Assembly (NCBI GenBank): GCA_964479625.1
Contig: CAYZMS010000023.1
Location: 9,990-73,989 of the forward strand
Reading direction: 5' to 3'
DNA from: CAYZMS01 sp964479625
Lineage (GTDB): Bacteria > Bacteroidota > Bacteroidia > Chitinophagales > Saprospiraceae
DNA: 64,000 bases
Shown: in pieces, positions 1-8,353 of the stretch
Numbering within the stretch: the stretch's first letter is position 1
How the letters are laid out: every line of letters starts with the position of its first letter
Position numbers and translations under genes: made by a program
The notes under the pieces: model-generated
Told to the model about the DNA's origin: nothing
Database searches by the model: none
What the model saw: the letters and a program-made list of their open reading frames with translations, nothing else

Positions 1-2432
1 GAGTCTTCGAAAAAAGCCATGGCTTCATCAATGGATAACTCCAGGATCTCATAGATATTCTTGCCTTTGTATTCAACATCCAGTACTTCTTGTTTAAAGC
101 GTCGGCCGTTACAGGATTCACAAACGAGGCGTACATCCGCCAGGAATTGCATTTCAATTACTTGTTCGCCTTCTCCCTTGCAGGCATCACATCGCCCCCC
201 GTCTACATTGAAGCTGAAATGCTTGGGTTTAAAGCCTCGTATCTTTGACAATTGCTGGTCGGCCATGAGGGACCGGATCGCGTCGTAGGCCTTGACATAG
301 GTTACCGGGTTGGAGCGAGACGATTTGCCAATGGGGTTTTGGCTGATCATTTCGACCTGTGTGATCTGGTCCAGGGCGCCGGCCAACTTGCGGTGTGCTC
401 CCGGGGACTTGCGATAGCTTTCACCCAGGTGTTTTTTTAAAGCCGGGTAAAGGATCTGTTTAACCAGGGTGGTTTTACCGGAGCCGGAGACCCCCGTTAC
501 CACTGTCAGGCACCCCAGAGGGAAACGGGCGTCAATATTTTTCAGGTTGTGTTGCCTGGCCCCTAGTACTTCAAGGAACTGATCAGCAGGCCGGCGGTGT
601 TTGGGTACCGGCAGCCGCATACGACCACTCATATACTTGGCAGTCAGGCTGTCGCCGGCCTCTTGGTAAATGGTCGGGTAGGGCCCGGCAAAGACCACTT
701 CACCTCCGTAGACGCCCGCCCGCGGACCAATATCGACCAGGTAGTCCGCATTAGCGATAATATCCTCTTCGTGTTCTACCACCACAACGGTATTACCCAG
801 GTCGCGTAGTTGTTTGAGGACACGGACCAAGCGGTCGCTATCGCGCGGGTGTAGTCCCACGCTGGGTTCGTCCAGCAGGTACATGGAGCTGGTGAGATTG
901 CTGCCCAGAGTACGGGTGAGGTTGATGCGTTGGGTCTCTCCTCCAGAAAGGGTATTCGAAATGCGGTTCAGACTGAGGTAGCTCAGTCCGAGTTCATTCA
1001 TAGATCGCAGGCGGTTCTTAATTTCGAATAGCAGTCGTTTGGCAATGGCCCCCTGATAGTCATCGAGTTGAAGCGTTTCGAAGAATTCAAGTAATTCATC
1101 TGCGGGTAGCTCGACCAGCTCGGTGATGGCCTTCCCATTGATCTTTACATAGCTGGCTTCCTTCCGGAGGCGGCCTCCATCACAGGTATGGCAGCGTGTT
1201 CGCCCGCGGTAGCGGGCCAGCATAACCCGGTTTTGTATCTTATAAGTTTTATCCTCGAGTTCTTCGAAAAAGGAACGAATGCCCCAGAAATGGTCGTTAC
1301 CATTCCACAGTAGCCGCTGTTGCTCCCTACTCAGATCCTGGTAGGGCGTATGCACTGGAAAATCGAAGAAATGGGCGCCTTCCAGCAATTTGTCGAGCCA
1401 GCGGCCGTATTTTTCTCCCTTCCAGCAGGCAATGGCTCCCTCGTATACCGACAGGCTGGGGTCGGGTATGACCTTGTTCTCGTCTATTCCGGTTACCAGA
1501 CCAAAGCCTTCACAGGTAGGGCAGGCTCCGAAAGGGTTGTTATAGTTGAAGAGTTGGGGAGTGGGTTCGATGAATGTAATGCCATCCAGTTCGAAGCGGT
1601 TGTTGAAGGCATGCGTTCCTCCATCGATGAGTTGAACCAGGCAATCGCCTTCACTTTCGAAAAAAGCGGTTTGAACCGAATCCGCTGCACGCTGGAGCAA
1701 GTCCTTATCCTCCTTTCGAATGGCAAACCGGTCTACCAGGATGCAGATATCCGATTGATCCAGCTGCGAAAGCTTGCGTTCGATCCCGGAATCGGGAGCT
1801 TCCAGCAGGTCCTGGATGTCTTCCAGTTGTTGGTTTCGCATTATGCGGGTGTAGCCCTTCTGCAAGAGGAGGTGGAGTTCCTGGCCAAGACTTCGGTCCT
1901 TATAGCGCAAGGGCAGGGGGGTAAGGACCTGCACTTTGGCTCCCTCTTTTTGTTGTAGCAGAAAATCGATGACATCGGAAACCTCGTGCTTTTTGACCAG
2001 CTTGCCGGATACAGGGGAGTAGGTGCGTCCCGCCCTGGCGTAAAGCAGTCGCAGGTAGTCGTATAGCTCAGTCAGGGTGCCAACGGTGGAGCGGGCATTG
2101 GAAGAGCTGGTTTTTTGCTCAATGGCGATCGCGGGGCAGATACCTTTGATGTAGTCAACATCCGGCTTTTTCATCCGCATGAGAAACTGCCGGGCGTAGG
2201 AAGAGAGGCTTTCCACATAGCGCCGTTGTCCTTCGGCATACAGTGTATCCATGGTAATGGAGGACTTCCCCGAACCGGAAACCCCGGTGACGACTACCAA
2301 TTGATTTTTGGGGATCCGGAGGCTAATGTTCTTTAGGTTGTTCGCCCGGGCTCCCCGAATGAAAATATCTCCATTGCTAAGGGCCTCGGCTTCCAGCTTT
2401 TCCAATGCCTGGTCTGTTGCGGGTGCGGACAT
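1..2432 (-). CDS. uvrA: Excinuclease ABC subunit A (3' end beyond the window)
   Basis: DNA-damage recognition ATPase of nucleotide excision repair; it loads UvrB on lesions. About 810 codons lie in the window; the family is usually 930-970 residues, so the C-terminal ABC motifs are missing off the left edge. Translated by hand from the ATG at 2430-2432: it opens MSAPATDQALEKLEAEALSN, followed by a Walker A (GVSGSGKSS). The first zinc module ends in GACPTCEGFG, a CHTCDGG stretch follows, the ABC signature LSGGETQRINL lies near 910-960 with LLDEPSVGLHPRD just after, and the C-terminal zinc module (CESCNGRR, about 95-130) is present. No frameshift is seen. It is transcribed divergently from the sigma-factor gene at 2978. 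Product identity is certain; only the 3' end is unseen. Confidence 0.97.
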   Translation of the reverse strand, partial: MSAPATDQALEKLEAEALSNGDIFIRGARANNLKNISLRIPKNQLVVVTGVSGSGKSSITMDTLYAEGQRRYVESLSSYARQFLMRMKKPDVDYIKGICPAIAIEQKTSSSNARSTVGTLTELYDYLRLLYARAGRTYSPVSGKLVKKHEVSDVIDFLLQQKEGAKVQVLTPLPLRYKDRSLGQELHLLLQKGYTRIMRNQQLEDIQDLLEAPDSGIERKLSQLDQSDICILVDRFAIRKEDKDLLQRAADSVQTAFFESEGDCLVQLIDGGTHAFNNRFELDGITFIEPTPQLFNYNNPFGACPTCEGFGLVTGIDENKVIPDPSLSVYEGAIACWKGEKYGRWLDKLLEGAHFFDFPVHTPYQDLSREQQRLLWNGNDHFWGIRSFFEELEDKTYKIQNRVMLARYRGRTRCHTCDGGRLRKEASYVKINGKAITELVELPADELLEFFETLQLDDYQGAIAKRLLFEIKNRLRSMNELGLSYLSLNRISNTLSGGETQRINLTRTLGSNLTSSMYLLDEPSVGLHPRDSDRLVRVLKQLRDLGNTVVVVEHEEDIIANADYLVDIGPRAGVYGGEVVFAGPYPTIYQEAGDSLTAKYMSGRMRLPVPKHRRPADQFLEVLGARQHNLKNIDARFPLGCLTVVTGVSGSGKTTLVKQILYPALKKHLGESYRKSPGAHRKLAGALDQITQVEMISQNPIGKSSRSNPVTYVKAYDAIRSLMADQQLSKIRGFKPKHFSFNVDGGRCDACKGEGEQVIEMQFLADVRLVCESCNGRRFKQEVLDVEYKGKNIYEILELSIDEAMAFFED

Positions 2433-2578
2433 GATGCACTTATTTAAGGGTAATACCGGTCTTGGTTCGATACAAACAGCCTCAGGGGACTGCCTGTTTC
2501 GAAAAGTCCTTGAAATCCGGTTTTTTCCGGTTTGCCAAGCGGTAAACCGCAAAGATAGGGAGAAGCCCCTTCAAAAAA

Positions 2579-2683
2579 ATGAAAAAGGAACTCAAAGAAC
2601 AGACTGGGACAAAACCGCCTTACAAGGAGGAGTACTATTTTTTCAAACCTTTCGAAAAAACGGGCATTTCCATTAGCTTGTAA
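2579..2683 (+). CDS. Possible 34-residue small protein
   Basis: An ATG preceded by an A-run (typical of Bacteroidota starts) opens a 34-codon frame, MKKELKEQTGTKPPYKEEYY and then a short aromatic, basic C-terminus ending TAA at 2681-2683. A GC-rich hairpin with a T-run starts 10 nt after the stop, so the unit looks like a short transcript of its own between uvrA and the sigma-factor gene. I do not recognise a family. The frame is too short for codon statistics to help, so it could be chance; the terminator placement is the main support. Confidence 0.35.
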   Translation: MKKELKEQTGTKPPYKEEYYFFKPFEKTGISISL

Positions 2684-2692
2684 CCGGAATGC

Positions 2693-2714
2693 AAAGGGGG
2701 CAAGCCCCCTTTTT
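2693..2714 (+). terminator. Intrinsic terminator after the small ORF
   Basis: AAAGGGGG, loop CAAG, CCCCCTTTTT: an 8-bp stem ending in a T-tract. It can act in both directions because the A-run mirrors the T-run. It lies between the 34-residue frame and the sigma-factor promoter. Confidence 0.6.
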
Positions 2715-2835
2715 GGGGATCTTCTCACACTAATTTGGCATAGGCTTCCAAAAATATTGGGTGAAAACCGTTAAATCTGTGTTAAAAGCACCCAAAAAAA
2801 AGGGAAGCCTGCTTTCGGTTTAGAAAAAATGCACC

Positions 2836-2843
2836 TATATTTG
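2836..2843 (+). promoter_or_regulatory. Bacteroidota-type -7 element upstream of the sigma-factor gene
   Basis: TATATTTG matches the TAnnTTTG consensus exactly. The upstream half is weak (TTTCGG about 17 nt before). It would give a 5' leader of roughly 130 nt before the ATG at 2978. On the other strand a TATCTTTG (2557-2550) could serve uvrA, but it has no well-placed -33 element. Confidence 0.45.
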
Positions 2844-2977
2844 AGCTGGCTCATTAAAAAAGGCCATTTTCTTCTCATCCTTTAAAACTTGATCGTCTAT
2901 AGATTCGGAAACTTCTACACTAAATAGAAACTCGGTTTTAACAAGTAGTCCCATAACTATTCTAAACCTATTTAGGT

Positions 2978-3559
2978 ATGCAAGTTTCCAAGTTGAACGA
3001 CCAAGATCTGATTGCGCGGTATTTAGAAGGTAACGAACGCGCTTTCGAAGAGTTGCTGAATCGTCATCAGCAAAAGATTTACACTTCCATTTACCTTTTT
3101 GTCAAAGACCAGTCACTGGCTGAAGACATTTTCCAGGAAGTTTTCATCAAAATTATTGATACGCTGCGCCGCGGCAAGTACAACCACGAAGGCAAGTTTC
3201 TGCAATGGGCAATGCGCATTGCCTATAACATGTGCGTGGATTATTTCCGCCGCTCCAAGCGTCGCCCGACGGTTTCTCCAACAGAAACCTTCGACATCTT
3301 CGACGTATTGCAAACCTCAGAGATCAATGCCGAGCAAAGCATTATGCGCAGCCAGACGCACGATAAGGTGCGCAAGCTAGTAGATATGTTGCCACCCGAA
3401 CAACGGGAGGTGGTCATTCTGCGCCATTATGCCGATATGAGCTTTAAGGAGATTGCCAAACTCACCCGCGTAAGTATTAACACCGCTTTGGGCCGTATGC
3501 GCTATGCACTCATCAACATTCGCAAAATGATGGAGGAAAAAGAGGTGGTGTTGCAGTAG
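2978..3559 (+). CDS. RNA polymerase sigma-70 factor, ECF type
   Basis: A 193-residue alternative sigma factor that would direct RNA polymerase to a specific regulon. Region 2 spans about residues 24-92 (AEDIFQEVFIKI, then WAMRIAYNMCVDYFRRSKRR); region 4 spans about 133-185 and contains LPPEQREVVILRHYADMSFKEIA followed by an SINTALGRMRYAL recognition helix. There is no region 3, as in ECF factors. The neighbours include no anti-sigma factor, which would suit a factor regulated by its own expression rather than membrane release. It is monocistronic: a terminator follows at 3635. Regulon unknown. Confidence 0.92.
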   Translation: MQVSKLNDQDLIARYLEGNERAFEELLNRHQQKIYTSIYLFVKDQSLAEDIFQEVFIKIIDTLRRGKYNHEGKFLQWAMRIAYNMCVDYFRRSKRRPTVSPTETFDIFDVLQTSEINAEQSIMRSQTHDKVRKLVDMLPPEQREVVILRHYADMSFKEIAKLTRVSINTALGRMRYALINIRKMMEEKEVVLQ

Positions 3560-3634
3560 GAAGAACTGGTCCTCGAACTGAAGTTCGCGACCCTTCGAAC
3601 AAATGCACTTCAGCGGGAACTCCTTACCCGAAGG

Positions 3635-3672
3635 AAAGGCCGATGCCTCAATTCGAAGCATCGGCCTTTTCC
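3635..3672 (+). terminator. Intrinsic terminator of the sigma-factor gene
   Basis: A perfect 12-bp stem, AAAGGCCGATGC (3635-3646) with GCATCGGCCTTT (3658-3669), then a short T-run. Confidence 0.85.
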
Positions 3673-3790
3673 TGACCAATAAATAGTGAGTTGCCCACCT
3701 TTTAGGTAAACCTGAAAAAAGGGCTGCTAAGCTCAGATCGTTAATCATGCAAACGGCCCTTTCCAACTGTGGCTATGGAATGACCGGGCT

Positions 3791-4273
3791 TCATCTAGTA
3801 TCCTGTGCTCCATCAGGTAAGTTTCCTCTGATTTTGAGGATCCCCAACAGCTTAAAAAGCGTTTGCTGTAAATGGGCTATTTCCATCTCGGAGAGGGTTT
3901 CACTCTGGAAGGAAGCAAAGATCCTTTGGGGGATGAGCCGGGCCTTTTCGCGTAGCTTCCAACCTTGATCTGTGAGGGAAATAAGCACCGTCCTTTCGTC
4001 TTTTTCGGATCGTTTACGATAGATAAGCTGTTTTTGCTCCAATCGTTTGAGTAAAGGCGTGAGGGTGTTGGACTCCAGCAAAAGGCGTTGACCGATCTCG
4101 CCTACACTTTGTGTTTTATGTTCCCAAAGTACCAGCATCACCAAGTATTGAGGATAGGTGAGCCCCAACTCTTCCAGGTAGGGAGCATACATTTTGGTAG
4201 TGAGCCGGGAAGCAGCATAGAGCGGAAAACACAATTGGTGCTCCAGGTAAAGCTGTGAGAAAGACTCCTCCAT
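3791..4273 (-). CDS. ohrR: MarR-family organic-hydroperoxide regulator, OhrR-like
   Basis: A 160-residue winged-helix repressor. The N-terminus HQLCFPLYAASR, with the sole reactive cysteine at position 15, then YAPYLEELGLTYPQYLVMLV, is the hallmark of the OhrR branch. In that branch oxidation of this Cys by organic peroxides releases DNA. The wing carries the usual DERTVLISLT. It is the last gene of doxX-gpx-ohrR, starting 2 nt after the gpx stop. Autoregulation through the inverted repeat at 5196-5207 is inferred from position. The classical target ohr is absent; here the repressor would control a peroxidase instead. Confidence 0.88.
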   Translation of the reverse strand: MEESFSQLYLEHQLCFPLYAASRLTTKMYAPYLEELGLTYPQYLVMLVLWEHKTQSVGEIGQRLLLESNTLTPLLKRLEQKQLIYRKRSEKDERTVLISLTDQGWKLREKARLIPQRIFASFQSETLSEMEIAHLQQTLFKLLGILKIRGNLPDGAQDTR

Positions 4274-4275
4274 AC

Positions 4276-4752
4276 TTAAAGGATCTTTTCGATGGTCTTT
4301 TCCATTTTTTCCGGCTTGGTAATGGGTGCTATCCGCTTGACTGGATTACCGTTTTTGTCGATAATAAATTTGGTGAAATTCCATTTGATCCGGCTGCCCA
4401 ATAGGCCACCGGAGAGTTGCGATTTCAAGTATTTGAAGATGGGGTGGGTATCTTCCCCATTCACTTCAATTTTTTCGAACATGGGAAAGCTAACGCCATA
4501 ATTCACCTGGCAAAACTCCTGAATATCTTCCGAAGAGCCCGGCTCCTGTTTCCCGAATTGGTTGCAAGGAAATCCAAGAATGACCAATCCTTGGTCTTTG
4601 TACTTTTGATAAAGTGATTCCAAGCCCTCGTACTGGGGGGTAAGGCCACATTTGCTCGCTGTGTTCACCACGACGACTGTTTTTCCTTCAAAGTCCCTCA
4701 TGGATTTCGCTTCCCCACTCAGGGTATTAGCTTGCAATTCATAGAAATTCAT
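4276..4752 (-). CDS. Glutathione peroxidase family thiol peroxidase
   Basis: 158 residues, complete. It reduces hydroperoxides. The peroxidatic Cys35 lies in NTASKCGLTPQY, with Gln69, Trp124 and Asn125 (KWNFTKF) completing the usual tetrad. FPCNQFGKQEPG is the second signature. Cys81 (EFCQV) sits where thioredoxin-dependent homologues keep the resolving cysteine, so the reductant is probably thioredoxin, not glutathione. Its ATG overlaps the doxX stop (ATGA, 4749-4752), implying translational coupling, and ohrR follows 2 nt later. Confidence 0.93.
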   Translation of the reverse strand: MNFYELQANTLSGEAKSMRDFEGKTVVVVNTASKCGLTPQYEGLESLYQKYKDQGLVILGFPCNQFGKQEPGSSEDIQEFCQVNYGVSFPMFEKIEVNGEDTHPIFKYLKSQLSGGLLGSRIKWNFTKFIIDKNGNPVKRIAPITKPEKMEKTIEKIL

Positions 4753-5177
4753 CGATCGTTATTTTGGTTCTTAAACAAGTATTTCAAAGCGCCGGTGGAC
4801 CAAAGCGCCCAAAGAATTAAAACTGGTTGAAAAAATAAACGGATCAGGCGCTTCCGGTCGGTATCCAGTCCAAAAGCATCTATGCTGTTGGTATATTGGG
4901 AAATATTTCCCGGGAAAATAAGGACAAAAAAGATCGCTAGGGCAAGACCTACCCTTACCTTGTGTTTTGAAAGGAAGATCATGGCTAAACCCAGGGCAAT
5001 TTCCACCACTCCTGAGGCAAGTACCACCGCATCCATGAAGGCTGGATGATCAGGCAACCATGCCGGTACCTGCGCCTGGAATTCCTTCCGTAAAAAAGTT
5101 AAATGTCCAAGGCCTGCAAAGGCCATGAAAAGGCCCAGTAAAATGCGCAGCCCATTTTGAACCCAGTTGGTTTGCAT
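4749..5177 (-). CDS. DoxX-family membrane protein
   Basis: 142 residues with about four hydrophobic segments: LRILLGLFMAFAGLGHLTF, AVVLASGVVEIALGLAMIF, VGLALAIFFVLIF and a C-terminal LFFQPVLILWALW. GHL and ISQYTNSIDAFGLDTDRKR are typical of DoxX-like proteins of Bacteroidota. The role is not established; DoxX relatives are linked to redox or quinone-related membrane functions. As first gene of the peroxide operon it presumably has a membrane-protective role (inference). Confidence 0.85.
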   Translation of the reverse strand: MQTNWVQNGLRILLGLFMAFAGLGHLTFLRKEFQAQVPAWLPDHPAFMDAVVLASGVVEIALGLAMIFLSKHKVRVGLALAIFFVLIFPGNISQYTNSIDAFGLDTDRKRLIRLFFQPVLILWALWSTGALKYLFKNQNNDR

Positions 5178-5195
5178 AAGATCGCTTAATATTTA

Positions 5196-5239
5196 ATCGC
5201 GTGCGATACAAATTTATGGAAGTTGAATGAGATTCGCAA
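5196..5239 (-). promoter_or_regulatory. Promoter and candidate OhrR operator for doxX-gpx-ohrR
   Basis: Read on the minus strand: TTG (5239-5237), 20 nt, TAAATTTG (5216-5209), then the inverted repeat ATCGC-AC-GCGAT (5207-5196), and the doxX ATG at 5177. The repeat sits just downstream of the -7 element, over the expected transcription start, where a bound repressor would block initiation. The promoter match is direct; the assignment to OhrR is inferred. Confidence 0.6.
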
Positions 5240-5369
5240 GGGGAATTTTTCCAGCCCTGTGGAATAAGCGGAGAGCCTTTACTACTGATGAATTAGGTAG
5301 AGCGGGAGTAGGAGTTTTGGATTCCGCAATGACCTGCCAGGGTTCAAAGCTCAAGGCCAACCCGTCTGC

Positions 5370-6335
5370 TTACAGTTCGGCATAGGCTTTGGCGAAATAG
5401 GTAATGATCACATCAGCTCCGGCGCGTTTCATGCTGAGCAGTGTTTCGGGCATGGCCTGCTTGAAGTCGAGCCAACCTTTCTGGGCAGCAGCCAGGAGCA
5501 TAGCACATTCGCCGCTGACATGGTAAGCGGCTATGGGCAATTCGAAGGCTTCCTTGAGGGTCAGGATGACATCCAGGTAGTTCAGGGCAGGTTTGACCAT
5601 CAGGTAGTCGGCCCCTTCCTGCAAGTCTAGTTCGGCTTCGATCAGGGCTTCCCGGCGGTTGGCCGGGTCCATCTGGTAGGTCTTTTTATCACCGGCCTTG
5701 GGAGCCGAATCCAGGGCATCCCGAAAGGGACCATAAAAGGCGCTGGCATATTTGGCGGTATAGGACATAATGCCGGTTTCATAATAACCAGCTGCATCCA
5801 GTGCTTCCCGCATGGCGCCAACACGGCCATCCATCATGTCGCTGGGGCCGAGGATATCAAAGCCCGCCTGGCCCTGGGCCACGGCCATTCGGGCCAGAAT
5901 AGGCAGGGTTTTATCGTTGAGGATCTTACCGTTTTCGACATAGCCGTCATGCCCATCAGCGCTGTAGGGATCCATGGCAACATCACTGATGAGGCAAACT
6001 CCCGGGAAAAAATCCTTGATCTTTTGGGCAATACGCAAGTAAAAGTTATCCTCCGCCCAGCTGTAGGAGGCGGTTTTATCTTTTAGGGCTTCTTCGACAG
6101 CGGGAAACAGGATGAAATTCTGAAGCCCAAGAGCTAGACAGGATTCGACCTCTTTCAGGGCCTCGTCCTCAGAAAGGCGAAAATTCCCGGGCAGGGATGG
6201 AACTTCTATGCGTTGTTGGTGCCCATCAACAAGGAACAGGGGTTGCACCAGGTGGTCAAGGCTTAGGTGGGTCTCCCGGATTTGGCCCCGAATGGCTTCA
6301 GAACGGCGGTTACGTCTGGGTCTGCGGTATATCAT
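5370..6335 (-). CDS. hemB: Delta-aminolevulinic acid dehydratase (porphobilinogen synthase)
   Basis: 321 residues; condenses two 5-aminolevulinates into porphobilinogen for haem synthesis. Schiff-base lysines are Lys195 (SYTAKYASAFYGPFRDA) and Lys248 (LMVKPALNYLD). The metal segment reads DVAMDPYSADGHDG (118-131), without the cysteine triad of zinc enzymes, so this is the Mg-type variant. The frame stays open for 20 more codons upstream, but MIYRRPRRNRR at 6335 is the family start and the extension runs inside yidD. With this start hemB still overlaps yidD by 26 nt. It is the third gene of DUF6702-yidD-hemB. Confidence 0.95.
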   Translation of the reverse strand: MIYRRPRRNRRSEAIRGQIRETHLSLDHLVQPLFLVDGHQQRIEVPSLPGNFRLSEDEALKEVESCLALGLQNFILFPAVEEALKDKTASYSWAEDNFYLRIAQKIKDFFPGVCLISDVAMDPYSADGHDGYVENGKILNDKTLPILARMAVAQGQAGFDILGPSDMMDGRVGAMREALDAAGYYETGIMSYTAKYASAFYGPFRDALDSAPKAGDKKTYQMDPANRREALIEAELDLQEGADYLMVKPALNYLDVILTLKEAFELPIAAYHVSGECAMLLAAAQKGWLDFKQAMPETLLSMKRAGADVIITYFAKAYAEL

Positions 6336-6570
6336 TTTTTGGATTTTTCGGTACAGGATCATAGCCGTGGCCCCCCCAGGGATGGCAGCGGCCAATGCGC
6401 TTCATGCCCATCCAAATGCCTTTCCCTACACCCCACTCCTGAATGGATTCGACCGTGTAGTGGGAGCAGGAGGGTTCAAACTGGCATTTGTTGGCCCCCA
6501 GCAATGGAGACAGACTTACCTGATAAATACGAATGGGGAAAATGAATAGTTTACGGAGCAATTGCTTCAT
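6310..6570 (-). CDS. yidD: Membrane protein insertion efficiency factor YidD
   Basis: 86 residues from the ATG at 6568-6570. KLFIFPIRIYQVSLSPLLG, CQFEPSCSHYTVESIQEWG and RCHPWGGHGYDPVP are the three signatures of the family, which assists YidC-dependent insertion of inner-membrane proteins. An upstream in-frame ATG (6684) would add 38 residues lying inside the DUF6702 gene and is rejected. It starts 10 nt after the DUF6702 stop. Confidence 0.95.
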   Translation of the reverse strand: MKQLLRKLFIFPIRIYQVSLSPLLGANKCQFEPSCSHYTVESIQEWGVGKGIWMGMKRIGRCHPWGGHGYDPVPKNPKNDIPQTQT

Positions 6571-6580
6571 GACTGTCAAC

Positions 6581-7075
6581 TTATTTAAAATGCACCGTGG
6601 CTTCGGTTTTGCCCTGATTGAAGAGCATGGAACCCTTTTTACCGCTGGGGCCTTCCAATTGAATAATATTTTTTTGGTCGTCAAATACCTCCATCAGGAT
6701 CTGATTTCGAATGGAAATTTCCCGGAACTCAGAGATACTCGTTATTTCCAGATAACACCATAAACCCATGAGATCATCCGAAAGTTCTCTGCCGAGGTAG
6801 ACATATTCCACCTGCTTGCCATTTATTCGAATTTCGAACTGCTGCCGCAAATAGCGTTCAACATATACTCCGGCACCTTCTTTTTCCAGTTCAGTACCCA
6901 GGAACAATTGCTCAGCTCCGCGCCGGCTTAGTGCTTCTTCCAGGTCATCCAGAAAGACATGCAGGGTGATTTGAAGGCTGGATTCCTCTTCTGCATAATG
7001 GATCAAACATCGACTGACATGAAAGTCATGTAATCCTGACCAGAATAAAAGAGGAAGTAGTAAGCTACTGAACAT
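6581..7075 (-). CDS. DUF6702 family protein
   Basis: 164 residues with a short hydrophobic N-terminus (MFSSLLLPLLFW), then HDFHVSRCLIHYAEEESSLQ and VFLDDLEEALSRRG, the pattern of the DUF6702 proteins found next to yidD or envelope genes in Bacteroidota. Probably exported; function unknown. First gene of the cluster with yidD and hemB. Confidence 0.75.
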   Translation of the reverse strand: MFSSLLLPLLFWSGLHDFHVSRCLIHYAEEESSLQITLHVFLDDLEEALSRRGAEQLFLGTELEKEGAGVYVERYLRQQFEIRINGKQVEYVYLGRELSDDLMGLWCYLEITSISEFREISIRNQILMEVFDDQKNIIQLEGPSGKKGSMLFNQGKTEATVHFK

Positions 7076-7165
7076 GCTTTTTAATTATGTTTTAAAGGAG
7101 AACGGCATTTATTTGGTAGAGCACAAAGCGAAATGAGGCGCTTTGAGATCAGCACGACCGCTCTT

Positions 7166-8071
7166 CTACCTACTATTCACTAATATCAAACGATTTTGGC
7201 GGGGACTTAGCGCCAGGCGGGAGATGTTTCGAATATTATACGAGCGGAGGTCGGCAATAGGTCTCCAATCCCTATCCTTGCCGGGAATGAGATGGTATAA
7301 AATACTGCCATTACCCATCAAAAGGCTTCGGTCGGGCAGGATAATAAAATCCTCACTCCCAGGTAAAGTAGGAGCTACTTTTTCTTCTCCGCCTTGTTGC
7401 CCATAACTACTGGGGCGATGATACATTAAGGTCGAACCATTATTGTCTTTTTGGACATAATAGAAGGCCCCTACTACACCATCCGGGTGGAAACAGCGTC
7501 CGGGATTGTTTGCCACCAATTCTTTTTGTCCGCTTAAATTAACCCGGTATAGTTTGTTCCCGCCGGGTTCCACGGAAAAGACCAATAATTCCCGGCTGTT
7601 CACCCATTCGTAATAACCGATGGTAGTCATTTCAGGTAGCACCACAGAGCCATTATCGGACAGGTTTTCAGGGAATTGCCAAATCCGCAAAAGAGTATCT
7701 TCGGGGTAAAATTCCTGTCGGACGAGCGAAAAGGTACGGGCACCATAAAAGGTGGGTACCTGCTTTGGAGAGAATTCTCCATGTGGTGTCCTGGTCAGTT
7801 GAGTTTTGCGGTTGTCGCGTAAATCGAGTAGATAGATATCCGCTTGTTCCCCCCTGGCGGCCTGAGAGATCAACAGGCGGTCATTATCCACAAAGTAAGG
7901 ATGGTTATTGTAACCGCCTCGATTATCGCCGGACAGATAGATCGCTTTTTCGAACTTGATGCTGTCCTTTTCCCTTCGAATTTCGAAAGCGTACAATTCA
8001 CTGGAGGGTAATTGTGCCTGCAGTTCACAAACGGCCAGGCAGATCACCATAAAAAGATAAAAGGCTTTCAT
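7166..8071 (-). CDS. Secreted TolB-like (PD40) beta-propeller protein
   Basis: 301 residues from MKAFYLFMVICLAVCELQAQ, a clear signal peptide with an AxAQ-like cleavage site. The open frame runs 107 codons further upstream, but that part has no export signal and covers the intergenic region. The mature protein has repeats such as GGYNNHPYFVDNDRLLISQ, ADIYLLDLRDNRKTQLTRT and NKLYRVNLSGQKELVANN, as in WD40-like propellers of TolB/PD40 type. It is likely periplasmic; the ligand is unknown. It diverges from the pheA operon. Confidence 0.8.
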   Translation of the reverse strand: MKAFYLFMVICLAVCELQAQLPSSELYAFEIRREKDSIKFEKAIYLSGDNRGGYNNHPYFVDNDRLLISQAARGEQADIYLLDLRDNRKTQLTRTPHGEFSPKQVPTFYGARTFSLVRQEFYPEDTLLRIWQFPENLSDNGSVVLPEMTTIGYYEWVNSRELLVFSVEPGGNKLYRVNLSGQKELVANNPGRCFHPDGVVGAFYYVQKDNNGSTLMYHRPSSYGQQGGEEKVAPTLPGSEDFIILPDRSLLMGNGSILYHLIPGKDRDWRPIADLRSYNIRNISRLALSPRQNRLILVNSR

Positions 8072-8218
8072 ACTGTAGTTTTTCAATAAGCGGCCGTGAG
8101 GCGAAATGAATACCCTCAAAGGTAAGTGTTTCCGGCAGGTTTTACCAGAAAACACCCGCTTTCGAAAAGTTGTCCTATCCGATGAATGGAAAAATTTCGA
8201 AAAAATTTGGGGAAGAAG

Positions 8219-8249
8219 TTTGAACGATTGTTTTTTCTTTCTACTATTG
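8219..8249 (+). promoter_or_regulatory. Promoter of the pheA operon
   Basis: TTTG (8219-8222), exactly 19 nt, TACTATTG (8242-8249): one mismatch to TAnnTTTG and ideal spacing. Transcription would start near 8255, about 40 nt before the leader peptide ATG at 8297. Confidence 0.7.
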
Positions 8250-8296
8250 TAGGGAATGAGGGTGATTTTCTCATTTGATAAAGGAAAGTAAAACCA

Positions 8297-8353
8297 ATGT
8301 TCGCACAGCAATTCTATTTTTACTTTGGCTTTTATTTTTATCCCAACGGATAG
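8297..8353 (+). CDS. Phe/Tyr-rich attenuator leader peptide
   Basis: An 18-codon frame, MFAQQFYFYFGFYFYPNG, ending TAG. Six Phe and four Tyr make up 10 of 18 residues, eight of them inside codons 6-15. A purine-rich AAGGAAAG lies 8 nt before the ATG. It precedes the operon that makes Phe and Tyr and a matching terminator/antiterminator pair, as pheL and the pheST leader do in enterobacteria. Its job would be to sense charged tRNA-Phe and tRNA-Tyr by ribosome stalling, not to make a stable product. It is too short for routine gene calling. Confidence 0.9.
   Translation: MFAQQFYFYFGFYFYPNG

Noticed and set aside
8256..8291. 11-codon frame MRVIFSFDKGK before the Phe/Tyr leader
   Set aside because: Too short with two Phe only, and too close to the expected transcription start; the 18-residue leader at 8297 fits the structure.
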